Shown here: piece by piece, positions 1 through 10,934 of the stretch | How the letters are laid out: each line of letters begins with the position of its first letter | Numbering within the stretch: position 1 is the first letter of the stretch | Assembly (NCBI RefSeq): GCF_000238315.3 | Contig: NZ_CP011924.1 | Coordinates: 2,148,501 to 2,212,500 of the forward strand | DNA from: Pseudoalteromonas piscicida | GTDB lineage: Bacteria > Pseudomonadota > Gammaproteobacteria > Enterobacterales > Alteromonadaceae | Reading direction: 5' to 3' | DNA: 64,000 nt | Translations under genes and position numbers: made by a program | Notes under the pieces: model-generated | What the model was told of the DNA's origin: nothing | What the model saw: the letters and a program-made list of their open reading frames with translations, nothing else | Database searches by the model: none

Positions 1-234
1 ATTAAAAAACAGGCAATAGACGAAGAGCTAACGCCATCCGATATGATCAGAAAGATCCTTGATTTAGAAGTTAAATCGAAGAAAACTCGGCAACGCTTAT
101 CCTTCAATTTAACCGATGATGAAATCGCACTACTGGCAGAACGTTTTGGCGTTGCTCCCAACGACAAACGGGCTGTAAAGCAACAAGTCGCCAATATGCT
201 ACTCAGTCGCTACTCAGATAAAAGAAACAAGTGA
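1..234 (+). CDS. Ribbon-helix-helix-like DNA-binding protein, C-terminal part (5' end outside window)
   Basis: The frame is open from base 1 and reads into the Met codon at 43 without a stop, so this is the 3' end of a longer gene and 43 is probably not its start. The first visible residues (KKQAIDEELTPSDMIRKILD) have the look of the second half of a CopG/Arc ribbon-helix-helix fold: a short helix, a turn with Pro-Ser, then an amphipathic helix. The remaining roughly 45 residues are a second small helical segment rich in basic residues. The gene ends at 234, 68 bases before the next gene. The DNA-binding role is inferred from pattern only; antitoxin or replication/partition regulators are alternatives. 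Confidence 0.55.
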   Translation: MKKQAIDEELTPSDMIRKILDLEVKSKKTRQRLSFNLTDDEIALLAERFGVAPNDKRAVKQQVANMLLSRYSDKRNK

Positions 235-302
235 GCAGTAATACTAGTCCATTAATTTTCCAACTATTTTAAATAGTTAAAGCTACAACCTAAGAGGGAA
301 CG

Positions 303-533
303 ATGACAGAAGCAGAGATTAAGAAAAGTATTGATAAACATAGTGTGAAACCACTTATTTTCGTAGTCATCATGATGTTACTAATAGCATTATTGAATAA
401 CTACTTATTGGAAGATGACCCATTATCTTCCAACCTATTAATTTTAGGAGCATTAGCTGCTGGCATACACATCTTCAAAAATGTCCTCTGTGACGTCCTT
501 GTCACAAAATCAGCACAGGATGGCTCTAAATAA
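303..533 (+). CDS. Small two-helix membrane protein, unknown function
   Basis: A 76-residue protein with a good ribosome binding site (AGAGGGA, 4-5 bases before the ATG). A charged cytoplasmic-looking N terminus (residues 1-17) is followed by a hydrophobic stretch at about 18-37, an acidic turn (EDDP) and a second hydrophobic stretch at about 44-62, so a hairpin in the inner membrane is likely. I do not recognise the family. It could be co-transcribed with the partial gene upstream (68-base gap). No function can be assigned. Confidence 0.6.
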   Translation: MTEAEIKKSIDKHSVKPLIFVVIMMLLIALLNNYLLEDDPLSSNLLILGALAAGIHIFKNVLCDVLVTKSAQDGSK

Positions 534-648
534 CCTGAGCTTAAATAACATCATTTCTCTCTAGCAGTCCACCTTAACAATTGTAGCGACGGTTAATCAC
601 GCTTGGGCAAATAAAAATAGCTGCTAGAGCCTCATCGCTTTGAGATCA

Positions 649-1128
649 TCACTCTACCGCGAGCAGCTCAACTTCAAACACTAACAACGAACCCGGTTCG
701 ATTTTACCTGCTGCGCGGTCACCGTAGCCTAGATCCGGACCAATCCAAAAGCGGTATTTATCCCCTTCGCTCATCAACTGCACACCTTCGGTCCAACCCG
801 GGATCACTTGATTAAGTCCAAAGCTAATGGGTTGGTCACGCAGTACCGAGCTGTCGAATACGGAGCCATCAAGTAAAGTGCCATGATAATGCACTCTAAC
901 TTTGCTCGTTGCATTTGGCTGCTTGCCACCGTCAGTTTGAGTGATTATTTCGTACTGAAGACCTGAGTCAGTTTTATGTACCTCTGCGCGCTTTTCGTTT
1001 TCTTTCAAAAAGTCTGCCGCTTGAATTCGATTAAACTGCGCAAGCTGCTTTTGTTTCTGACCACCTCGAAAAAACACCACTGCAATCACCAGTGCAACGA
1101 TAACGAGGATAATGTTAGTTGTCGTCAT
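649..1128 (-). CDS. Membrane-anchored FKBP-type peptidyl-prolyl cis-trans isomerase
   Basis: Catalyses cis-trans isomerisation of prolyl bonds. An N-terminal hydrophobic segment (about residues 5-21) anchors it in the inner membrane, and the C-terminal FKBP domain (about 60-159) should lie in the periplasm. FKBP landmarks are visible: VRVHYHGTLLDGSVFDSS, the PISFGLNQVIPGWTEGVQLM segment and the final GSLLVFEVELL strand. I chose the ATG at 1128, not the one at 1152, because AAGGAG lies nine bases before it and typical relatives start just before the membrane segment. The 5' end overlaps the 3' end of the Lon-like gene by 14 bases, so the two are probably translated from one message. Related to FklB/FkpA-type proteins; which one is not decided. 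Confidence 0.9.
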   Translation of the reverse strand: MTTTNIILVIVALVIAVVFFRGGQKQKQLAQFNRIQAADFLKENEKRAEVHKTDSGLQYEIITQTDGGKQPNATSKVRVHYHGTLLDGSVFDSSVLRDQPISFGLNQVIPGWTEGVQLMSEGDKYRFWIGPDLGYGDRAAGKIEPGSLLVFEVELLAVE

Positions 1129-3544
1129 GGCTTTCTTCTCCTTTGTCGTCATCGCCGTTTACTACTTTTGCAATACGTTCAAGTTTCGCCATTGCAACTG
1201 CATTGATACTGTTTTCGGGATAGCCTTCATCACTTAGCGCCCCTGCTGGTCTATCCATTAACAAGCTAAGCGCTTCATCTACTGTGGCAACGGCGTAGAC
1301 ATGGAATAAGCCTTTTTCAACAGCCGCAATCACTTCATCATCTAACACTAAGTTGACCTTGTTAGATTCAGGGACAATCACCCCTTGCTTACCTGTGAGG
1401 CCTCGCATTTTGCAGAGTTTAAAGAAGCCTTCGATTTTTTCGTTTACACCACCAATGGCTTGTACTTCACCGTGTTGGTTTATTGAGCCAGTGAGCGCTA
1501 AAGATTGATCTACGGGTAGTTGCGTCACCGCCGATAGCAGCGCACAAAGTTCTGCAAGTGATGCGCTATCACCGTCAATAAAACCATAATTTTGTTCAAT
1601 GGCGATATTTGCGCTAAGTGTCAGGCTAAAGTCTTGCGCATACTTATTACCTAGGTAACCCGTAAGCAGCATCACGCCTTTTGAGTGAATTGACTTACCT
1701 AAATCTACCTCACGTTCAACGTCAATCACCCCGTCAGCACCCGCGTATACCGTAGAGGTAATACGCGCAGGCGTACCAAATGCGGTGTCACCAATATGCA
1801 GTACCGTCAGGCCATTTACCTTACCAATTGCGGTGCCTTCAGTTGCAATCAAAGTATGCCCTTCTTGAATATCGCTGAGCATGTTTTCACTCAACTGCCC
1901 AGTCCGATATTCTTTTCCAGCTATCGCTTCATCGATGTGATTAGCGGCTATTTGGTTTACGCCATCTTGCTTGGCATAAAAACTGGCTTCTGCCACCAGC
2001 TCCAAAACATCAGCAAAGCGCGCCGAAAGCTTACTGTGGTGCTCCGCTTGGCGATAGCTAAATTTAAGCATACGCGCCAGCGCCGCTGAGCTAAGCTCAA
2101 TCTTCAAGGTATCATTACAGTATTCCATCACCTTAGTGATAAATTGATACTGCATTTTGTCCGAGCTTGGTAAATAGTAATCAAAATCGGCCAGCACTCT
2201 AAATAGTTCTGCAAACTCTTCATCGTACTCACCTATGGTGTAATATAGATCTCTCGAACCCAAAAGAATAATTTTGACATCCAATGGAATTAACTGCGGC
2301 TTTAAGGTAAAGCTGCTGCCCACCGAATTGTCTTGATACGGTAGGTCATTTTTAATTTGGTGGGTTTTTAACGACAGTTTAAGGCCATCCCACACTTGCG
2401 CGTTAGCCATGACCTTTTCAGCATCCATGATCAGATAACCGCCATTGGCGCGGTGCAATGCACCGGCTTGAATAGAGCGATAGCTGGTGATCAAATTACC
2501 TTGAGAGGTTGCATATTCCACCTTACCAAAAATATTACCAAAGGTCGGATTTGGCTCATACACCACAGGCGCAGGGTCGTCCTCTTTAAACTCAACCAGA
2601 ATATTGGGCGCAAAAAAGTCCGTGAGCATTCCCTTTGAGTCAAAGTCATCTTTGTTTTCGTCGCTGTTGCTACTATCGTCGTCTAGCCAATCTAATACCG
2701 CATCGACAATTTCAACCTTCAGATCTTTAAGATAACGCAGCACGCCAATGTGTGCGGCATACTTATGCTCAAGTGCTTTTAATAGCGGTTTGGTCGCCAC
2801 TTCGATGGTAGTTTTTTTAAGATTACGTAAGCGCTCAGAAGATTCACGCTTCCATCTTGGCAGCTCAATAAGCGATTCGATTAGGGCATCTTCTAATGTT
2901 TCTATTGCGGTTAAAAAGTGTGCCTGAACATGCTCGTCCAGAGCCGAAAACTCCGTATCACTGAGCTGCTTACCATCGACCACAGGAGCAAAGCCAACAG
3001 TCCCCGTATCTTCTATCAGTGCAACGCTCATATTCATAGCTTGCTGCTCAACAGCGGTGATCGCAGCATCGTATTTTTGTTCGAATTCTTTATCTAGCGA
3101 CTTTTTCTTACGTTGATAACCCGGATTGTCAAAAGCTGCAGGAAAAGTATCTAAGATCTCATCGATGAAGGCGTCTATATCAGCCTCAAGCTGCTTACTT
3201 TCACCCGCCTGCATAAATAGCGCGATAGGCTCGCGGTGGTCGTCGTAGTTGTTGACGTACAACCATTCTTTAGGCGTTGGCTTAGTTTTACTGTGTGCCT
3301 CAAGCTTGTCTTTTACCATGGTAAAACGACCCAGCGCCGCTTCTCCCATGACATACACATTATAACCAGGAAGCTCCATTCCCAAAGCAAAGTCTAGCGC
3401 GGTTTGAGCGCGCTGCTGGCCAATAAACGGTAGTGCTTCTGGATAAGGGTTTTGGATACAATTTTCTATGTGAGTCAACGAAACTGATGGCGCGAGCTGA
3501 CTCGCAGGCAGTGCTTTTTCACACGACAATTTAGATTTGGTCAT
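1115..3544 (-). CDS. Lon-family (S16) ATP-dependent protease
   Basis: An 809-residue cytoplasmic protease of the Lon-related type found beside classical Lon in gammaproteobacteria. The C-terminal proteolytic domain carries the Ser-Lys dyad: Ser660 in DGDSAS and Lys703 in EKIEGFF, 43 residues apart as in Lon. The central part has an AAA-like core (for example the ANGGYLIMDAEKV and LGSRDLYY segments). The N-terminal P-loop-like sequence reads GEAALGRFT, with Arg where the Walker A Lys normally stands. A strongly acidic, Ser/Asp-rich insertion lies at about residues 288-303. This is not the classical lon with an N-terminal LON substrate domain. It is likely co-expressed with the overlapping FKBP gene, suggesting a protein quality-control pair (inference). 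Confidence 0.88.
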   Translation of the reverse strand: MTKSKLSCEKALPASQLAPSVSLTHIENCIQNPYPEALPFIGQQRAQTALDFALGMELPGYNVYVMGEAALGRFTMVKDKLEAHSKTKPTPKEWLYVNNYDDHREPIALFMQAGESKQLEADIDAFIDEILDTFPAAFDNPGYQRKKKSLDKEFEQKYDAAITAVEQQAMNMSVALIEDTGTVGFAPVVDGKQLSDTEFSALDEHVQAHFLTAIETLEDALIESLIELPRWKRESSERLRNLKKTTIEVATKPLLKALEHKYAAHIGVLRYLKDLKVEIVDAVLDWLDDDSSNSDENKDDFDSKGMLTDFFAPNILVEFKEDDPAPVVYEPNPTFGNIFGKVEYATSQGNLITSYRSIQAGALHRANGGYLIMDAEKVMANAQVWDGLKLSLKTHQIKNDLPYQDNSVGSSFTLKPQLIPLDVKIILLGSRDLYYTIGEYDEEFAELFRVLADFDYYLPSSDKMQYQFITKVMEYCNDTLKIELSSAALARMLKFSYRQAEHHSKLSARFADVLELVAEASFYAKQDGVNQIAANHIDEAIAGKEYRTGQLSENMLSDIQEGHTLIATEGTAIGKVNGLTVLHIGDTAFGTPARITSTVYAGADGVIDVEREVDLGKSIHSKGVMLLTGYLGNKYAQDFSLTLSANIAIEQNYGFIDGDSASLAELCALLSAVTQLPVDQSLALTGSINQHGEVQAIGGVNEKIEGFFKLCKMRGLTGKQGVIVPESNKVNLVLDDEVIAAVEKGLFHVYAVATVDEALSLLMDRPAGALSDEGYPENSINAVAMAKLERIAKVVNGDDDKGEESHDDN

Positions 3545-3580
3545 TCTAACTTCTTTGTATTATTCGCATACGTTAGTCTA

Positions 3581-3605
3581 CTCAGCTTGGTGCTTCCAAG
3601 CTGAG
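3581..3605 (-). terminator. Hairpin after the zinc-ribbon gene
   Basis: A perfect 10-bp inverted repeat (CTCAGCTTGG / CCAAGCTGAG, 5-base loop) lies just downstream of the zinc-ribbon gene and upstream of the Lon-like gene. It lacks a clear T run, so it may be a weak terminator or an mRNA 3'-end stabiliser. Confidence 0.5.
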
Positions 3606-3615
3606 CGCCCACACT

Positions 3616-4074
3616 TTAGGGCGCTAATGCTTTTCTAGTATATTCCCCATGCCCGCACTCGCTGCAAGCTGGGATCTTGATGGCATAATAAACATCTAAT
3701 TTATAGCCACAATTCTTACACACTAATTGTCCCAAAGCTATCCATTCACCTTCTTTATAAATGCCTTGGTGTTCAAAATCTTTTAAAAGTGCGGACCACT
3801 CAAGTTGAGTTCTATCTTCTAATTGGGATATTTCGAATAAGATGTTGGCTTTGAGTTCACTCCAAGCCGCTTCATCGTAGAAGGTTTTGTTTTCGAGAAG
3901 ATGTTCCAAGTCACGTTTTAGATAGTAACTATAATCATCATAGGTTTGTTTGGTGTAGTCTTTCAGTGCGCTCTGCGCTTCCCAGAATCGCTTAGATAAA
4001 TCGTCAATTTCATGTTCTTTGACGTCTTTGAGCCAATCGGAAAATTGATCCAGCCATTTTTGATAATCCGCCAT
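3616..4074 (-). CDS. Zinc-ribbon protein of the YbeL/DUF1451 type
   Basis: A 152-residue cytoplasmic protein. The N-terminal 110 residues are highly charged and helical (probable coiled coil); the C terminus has a zinc ribbon with two Cys pairs, CKNCG and CSECG, about 17 residues apart. This layout matches the DUF1451 family (E. coli YbeL), whose role is not established. The start at 4074 is preferred over an upstream ATG at 4128 because CAGGAG sits seven bases before it and the upstream extension is unlike the family. It is followed by a stem-loop. Confidence 0.82.
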   Translation of the reverse strand: MADYQKWLDQFSDWLKDVKEHEIDDLSKRFWEAQSALKDYTKQTYDDYSYYLKRDLEHLLENKTFYDEAAWSELKANILFEISQLEDRTQLEWSALLKDFEHQGIYKEGEWIALGQLVCKNCGYKLDVYYAIKIPACSECGHGEYTRKALAP

Positions 4075-4135
4075 TGCTACACTCCTGTTTCGCCAATAGA
4101 TTAAGTGTAGACCAGATATACCATTCATTGTATTA

Positions 4136-4192
4136 GGGTTTGCTGAACTTGGTGCTCAGCAAACCCATTTGGCTTCGGATTATGAAGCCAAA
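4136..4192 (-). terminator. Two tandem hairpins after the TonB-dependent receptor gene
   Basis: Reading on the minus strand past the receptor stop codon there are two adjacent perfect stems: 4168-4176 with 4184-4192 (TTTGGCTTC type) and 4136-4146 with 4156-4166 (11 bp). This is a probable transcription end of the iron-uptake unit. Neither has a long T run. Confidence 0.6.
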
Positions 4193-4208
4193 AGTCATTG
4201 CTATTAGC

Positions 4209-6344
4209 TTAGAAACGATACTTCACGCCAACCGTTGCTGTTGTACCAAGGCCTTTAATATTGTAGCCACCGTACGTATAGGCTTGTGCGCGAGCTGGGT
4301 AGTAGTCTGAGTTAAATAAGTTTTCAATACCAACAAAAGCTTGCCAACTTTGGTCGAATTGATATTGACCACTAAAGTTAACCACGTTGTAGCTGTCAAT
4401 TGGACCTTGATCGCCAACATAGTTGCCTTTATCGTTCCGCTCAAAACGTTTACGGTCGCCCACATGTAACCAGCTTAACGTCATCGATAGCGCATCAACT
4501 GGCTGCCAGTTTAGGTTTGCCGTAAGCTTTGGTGGGCTAATTTGTCTAGAGCCAAGATAAGTATCGGCTTCGGTATCTTTACCCTCTACATAGCTATATG
4601 TCGCAATGAGTTTTAGCGAGTCGTTGATCTTGTAATCGACAAGTGCCTCATAGCCCCATATTTTTTGTGGTGCTCGAACAGGCTCATAAACTCCGGTTAC
4701 TTCATTGAATTTATTCGTTGTGCCAAACTCAGACGTACTTCTATATGCCGCAAATTCAAATCGTAACGTCTCAAATTGAGAGTTAAAACCGATTTCGTAG
4801 TTATCAACAATCGATGCTTCTGTTTGAATTTGACCTATGTCTTCTACCGTTGCACTGCGCAGCAGACGGCCAATATCGGAGATATCAGAGCCCTGCGAGT
4901 AACTGGCGAATGGGCTGAACTTTTCATTCGCGTTATATTTAATACCCACATTGTAAGTTGTGGCATCATAGTCAATGGTGTCGCCTTTCACGTTAAGTGG
5001 CACAGAGCACTGATCCGCTGAACGGCAAAGTTTTAGTGTTTGGTAATCAGCTACCGCAAGATCAATGCTTTCTTGTCTCACTCCCGCTTTTAACACTAGG
5101 TCATCCGCAACAATCCACTTGGTCTGTAGGTAACCTGCGATGCTTTCCATGTCCATTTCTGGCACCCAAATACGACCATCGACAAGTGGCTGTGAGGTCA
5201 CATCATTCAACGCATCGATACCATAAATGAAGGTAGCTTGGACATTGTCAAAATCAACCAAGGTATTAAATGTCGCACGCGCGCCCTTTTTTTCAGAGCG
5301 GATGATAGATTGACCGCCAGTGTATCCTTCATCAGGGTTTGCTAAGCTTGGAGAGAAGAAGAACACGTTCTCAATGTCTTGCATATACGCATCAAGCGTC
5401 ATTTGTGTATTAGCAAAAACTTCTATATCGGTGTATTTCAAAGTAATGTTTTCATTACCTTCTGGCCCTTGAGGCTTACCTTGTTTTTGCTGAGCTGGTG
5501 GCACGTGAATAGCGTAAGATTTTTCACCTAAATTGATGTTACCAAACACATCACCTAGGTCAGTTTTTTGCTGAGAACTGTAGAAGTTGTAGCTAAATTG
5601 CAGTTGCTTGTCTTCATCAAAGTCATAGCCAAGCTTAGTAAAATAGTTTTCTGTCACAGTATCCGACAGACCATACTGTAAACCCAGAATATCACCTTCA
5701 GCATCACGCTGAACACCATTTTCTTCATAGCTTGCCGTGACTAAATAACTAAATTGGTCAACGCGGCCATTAACCGCGCCCGCAATTCGAGCACCGGCGC
5801 TCTCTGCAAGCTTTACTGCGCTAAAGCGGCTAGATAGGCTAATTTCACCTTCTGGTTTGCCATCGCTTTTGGCCTGCTTGGTGATGTAGTTAATGATCCC
5901 GCCTGAAGCACCATTGCCATAAATTGAGGTTGCCCCTTTGATCACTTCTATACGGGCGATGGCACTTGGATCGAGTGTTTTTACACCTAAAGAACCATTT
6001 CGTAGTGGTGTAGACTGAGGTACACCATCAATCATCACCAGTGGTGCACGTCCACGCAACGATTGCCCAGTATTACTTGAACTACCCGTATCCGGAGCAA
6101 GACCAGGAACAATTTGAGATAACAAACTTTGTAGTTCTGGATTTACTTTTAAATGATCTTCGATTTGTTTTTGATTAATAATCGTAATAGAGGCAGGCAC
6201 TTCATCGATGCTTTCAAACACACGACTGCCCGAGACCACGATATGCTCCATATCTGCAGCTTGAAGATCTTTAACATTGGTATCGTCTGCAATGGCTGCT
6301 GCGCTAACAGCCAACGCTACCATACTGAGAGTAGTTTTTAACAT
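4209..6344 (-). CDS. TonB-dependent outer-membrane receptor, probably for a ferric siderophore
   Basis: A 711-residue outer-membrane transporter energised by TonB-ExbBD. It has a signal peptide (about 1-20, ending AAIADD), a TonB-box-like segment (MEHIVVSG), a plug domain (about 40-150, with LRGRAPLVMIDGVPQ and ARIEVIKGATSIYGNGASGG) and a 22-strand barrel ending in the typical aromatic C terminus (GVKYRF). The start at 6344 has AAGGA before it; the in-frame ATG at 6443 would add a non-signal extension and lies over a Fur-box-like palindrome. The gene just upstream encodes a PepSY membrane protein, a partner often found with siderophore receptors that use reductive iron release. The ligand cannot be named from sequence. 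Confidence 0.9.
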   Translation of the reverse strand: MLKTTLSMVALAVSAAAIADDTNVKDLQAADMEHIVVSGSRVFESIDEVPASITIINQKQIEDHLKVNPELQSLLSQIVPGLAPDTGSSSNTGQSLRGRAPLVMIDGVPQSTPLRNGSLGVKTLDPSAIARIEVIKGATSIYGNGASGGIINYITKQAKSDGKPEGEISLSSRFSAVKLAESAGARIAGAVNGRVDQFSYLVTASYEENGVQRDAEGDILGLQYGLSDTVTENYFTKLGYDFDEDKQLQFSYNFYSSQQKTDLGDVFGNINLGEKSYAIHVPPAQQKQGKPQGPEGNENITLKYTDIEVFANTQMTLDAYMQDIENVFFFSPSLANPDEGYTGGQSIIRSEKKGARATFNTLVDFDNVQATFIYGIDALNDVTSQPLVDGRIWVPEMDMESIAGYLQTKWIVADDLVLKAGVRQESIDLAVADYQTLKLCRSADQCSVPLNVKGDTIDYDATTYNVGIKYNANEKFSPFASYSQGSDISDIGRLLRSATVEDIGQIQTEASIVDNYEIGFNSQFETLRFEFAAYRSTSEFGTTNKFNEVTGVYEPVRAPQKIWGYEALVDYKINDSLKLIATYSYVEGKDTEADTYLGSRQISPPKLTANLNWQPVDALSMTLSWLHVGDRKRFERNDKGNYVGDQGPIDSYNVVNFSGQYQFDQSWQAFVGIENLFNSDYYPARAQAYTYGGYNIKGLGTTATVGVKYRF

Positions 6345-6422
6345 GGTTATCCTTGCTGGATTTAGAATAATAATGATGTAAAAAGCGGCAATATAATATT
6401 GGCAAACCTCAGTAAAAACAAG

Positions 6423-6441
6423 GCAAATGTGAATAATTTGC
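6423..6441 (-). promoter_or_regulatory. Putative Fur box upstream of the TonB-dependent receptor
   Basis: A 19-bp imperfect palindrome (GCAAAT N7 ATTTGC) about 80 bases before the receptor start. It matches the classical 19-bp Fur consensus at 12 positions by eye. Position and gene function both fit iron repression. Confidence 0.5.
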
Positions 6442-6524
6442 ATTACCCTTTACTGAAAAATTATCCTACTCTGCACCACTTTTTGCAATTATATCTACAT
6501 AACAGTAACTTAGAGTGAAGTTAA

Positions 6525-7637
6525 TTACCTCTTCCTGCGATGGCGTTGTAACCAAAAATACAGGCCGGATACCGTGAAAAAGGTCGGAGCTAAGGCAAGT
6601 ATTAACCAGACAAATTGCACGATGGGTCCTGCAAAATCACCAATATGAAACTTGTACTTAAAGTTCCAAACTTGCGTAGCGACTCCCGCTTTTGACGCAT
6701 CATATTGCGCTACAACCTCACTATTATAAGGGTTTACCCAAACCCAGCTATAGGCATGACTTTCGCCTGGATTTTGAACTCTGAAAGCGATGCTGTCGGA
6801 CGCTTTGTCAGGCATATAAATACGGAACAGCTGACTGTCTGGGAAGGTGGTTTTTGCGCGTGTTGTAGCGCTATTTAAATCATAGGGTAAGCCGTGAAAA
6901 TTAACCGCAATAGTGGGCGGTTTTGGTCTTGCTTCGACCTCGTCAAAGCTCAACCACTCAACCACAGCCTTAGTTTGCGGCTTCCAGTTAAACGCCATAC
7001 CACTAAAGGCAATGAGCAGTATAGGTAAAAGCAAATATACCCCCAATACGGTGTGTAACTGATAAAGCAGGATCCTTAGCTTAGCTTTTGGTTTTATCAC
7101 TAGCCGTTTCAAGCGATTTTTAGGCTTTACCCAAAGATAAAAGCCCAACACCAACTCAATAATGAGTACAAGTGCACAAATAGATACCCAGTCTCTAAGC
7201 GGCTTTTTGTTGTCAGCATCTTCAAACAACAACCAACGATGTAGCGCCATCGTATAACCGTATAGCGTAGAGTAATACTCGTAGCGATGAAGGATCTTGC
7301 CACTGTAGGGGTTAACGCTGACATAATCACCGCTAGACAACTTCAGTTGCCACGCCAAATCCGGTTGCTGCTCAGGCATAAACAGTGAAACTTTTTCAGC
7401 GGTTGTAGATTCAACTGAGGTGACTATTTGCTCTACCCCAAGAGGCTTAGACTGCGGCTCAACTCGCCACAACTGAGGCTGAGTAAGGTATTGAATATCT
7501 TTGGCGTATATAAGCAGTGCCCCAGTTAAGCTTAAGCAAATAATAAATGCACCAACCACTATCGCCATTACTAGGTGAGCACGGCGTAACCACAATTTTA
7601 TCAAGGGAATTCTCAAACTTCTTTCGATATTTAGCAA
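6525..7637 (-). CDS. PepSY-associated transmembrane protein (probable siderophore-iron reductase component)
   Basis: An inner-membrane protein of the PepSY_TM family, 359-370 residues, with four hydrophobic segments (about 22-45, 145-168, 190-212 and 340-362) and two periplasmic PepSY-like regions between them. Relatives such as FpvG/FoxB-type proteins act in reduction and release of iron from siderophores at the inner membrane; the neighbouring receptor gene supports that role here. No ATG is available: the longest frame starts at TTG 7637, but TTG at 7604 gives the more typical start (IKLWLRRAH just before the first membrane helix) and leaves room for the Fur-like site upstream. The last residues are strongly basic (LQRHRRKR). 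Confidence 0.85.
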   Translation of the reverse strand: MLNIERSLRIPLIKLWLRRAHLVMAIVVGAFIICLSLTGALLIYAKDIQYLTQPQLWRVEPQSKPLGVEQIVTSVESTTAEKVSLFMPEQQPDLAWQLKLSSGDYVSVNPYSGKILHRYEYYSTLYGYTMALHRWLLFEDADNKKPLRDWVSICALVLIIELVLGFYLWVKPKNRLKRLVIKPKAKLRILLYQLHTVLGVYLLLPILLIAFSGMAFNWKPQTKAVVEWLSFDEVEARPKPPTIAVNFHGLPYDLNSATTRAKTTFPDSQLFRIYMPDKASDSIAFRVQNPGESHAYSWVWVNPYNSEVVAQYDASKAGVATQVWNFKYKFHIGDFAGPIVQFVWLILALAPTFFTVSGLYFWLQRHRRKR

Positions 7638-7644
7638 TAGTAAG

Positions 7645-7659
7645 TGATAATAACTCTTA
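7645..7659 (-). promoter_or_regulatory. Fur-box-like sequence upstream of the PepSY gene
   Basis: TGATAAT A ACTCTTA read on the plus strand: one perfect 7-base Fur half site (TGATAAT) and a 4/7 second half. It sits next to the longest possible PepSY start, which argues for the downstream TTG start. Weak on its own; the second Fur-like site of this locus. Confidence 0.35.
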
Positions 7660-7849
7660 CTTGCAACAGCACAAAATTTACGCTTTTACCGCTGCTGGTC
7701 TTCGCGTAGTTTATCTCCACTTCAACACGCTCTTTCGTCCGCGACAATCGACTAAAATAATTCCACTCTAGGTGCTGTGATTGCTGGCCAATTTCGGGTA
7801 TGCTATCGAGCAATTTTCTATTAATTTTGCCAGATGTTTGGAAACCTAG

Positions 7850-10438
<2,589 letters not shown>

Positions 10439-10439
10439 G

Positions 10440-10934
10440 ATGCGTAGCCTATTTTGGCACACCAGCAAGCTAGCAGTTTTGCTAGCTTGCTTGTTCGTGG
10501 CGAGCTGTGGTTTTCACCTCAAGCAAGCCTCTTATCTGCCTGACGATCTAAAAGAAATCACCTTAAGCGGTGACGACAAGCGTTCAGCCTTGTTTGAACA
10601 GCTACAGTCCGATCTTCAGCGCGCTCAGGTATCCCTTACGCCAAAAAATACCAAACAAGCCGCCGAGTTGTACTTGTACAATGACTCACTTGAACGTCAA
10701 ACACTCAGTTTGTTCAAAAATGGTCAAGTTGCTCAGTATGAACTGGCATATCGCGTGTCATACCGTTTGAGTCGTCCGGGCCAAGAACCCGTTAAACAAA
10801 TGTTCGAGCTGTATCGCAACTATCAGGACGACCCAGACAATGCATTAGCAAAAGCAAAAGAGCTTGAGCTGATCCTAACCGAGATGCGTCGTCTTGCAAG
10901 CCAACGTATTATTCGAGAGTTGTCGCAACTGTAA
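10440..10934 (+). CDS. lptE: LPS-assembly lipoprotein LptE
   Basis: A 164-residue outer-membrane lipoprotein that plugs the LptD barrel and helps insert lipopolysaccharide. A lipoprotein signal peptide is clear: positive start, hydrophobic core and lipobox VASC, with the lipidated Cys followed by GFHLKQ, a typical LptE beginning. The ATG at 10440 comes one base after the leuS stop, giving tight translational coupling. A longer in-frame start inside leuS (10401) is unlikely because it would bury the signal peptide. It overlaps the holA start by one base (TAATG). Confidence 0.95.
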   Translation: MRSLFWHTSKLAVLLACLFVASCGFHLKQASYLPDDLKEITLSGDDKRSALFEQLQSDLQRAQVSLTPKNTKQAAELYLYNDSLERQTLSLFKNGQVAQYELAYRVSYRLSRPGQEPVKQMFELYRNYQDDPDNALAKAKELELILTEMRRLASQRIIRELSQL

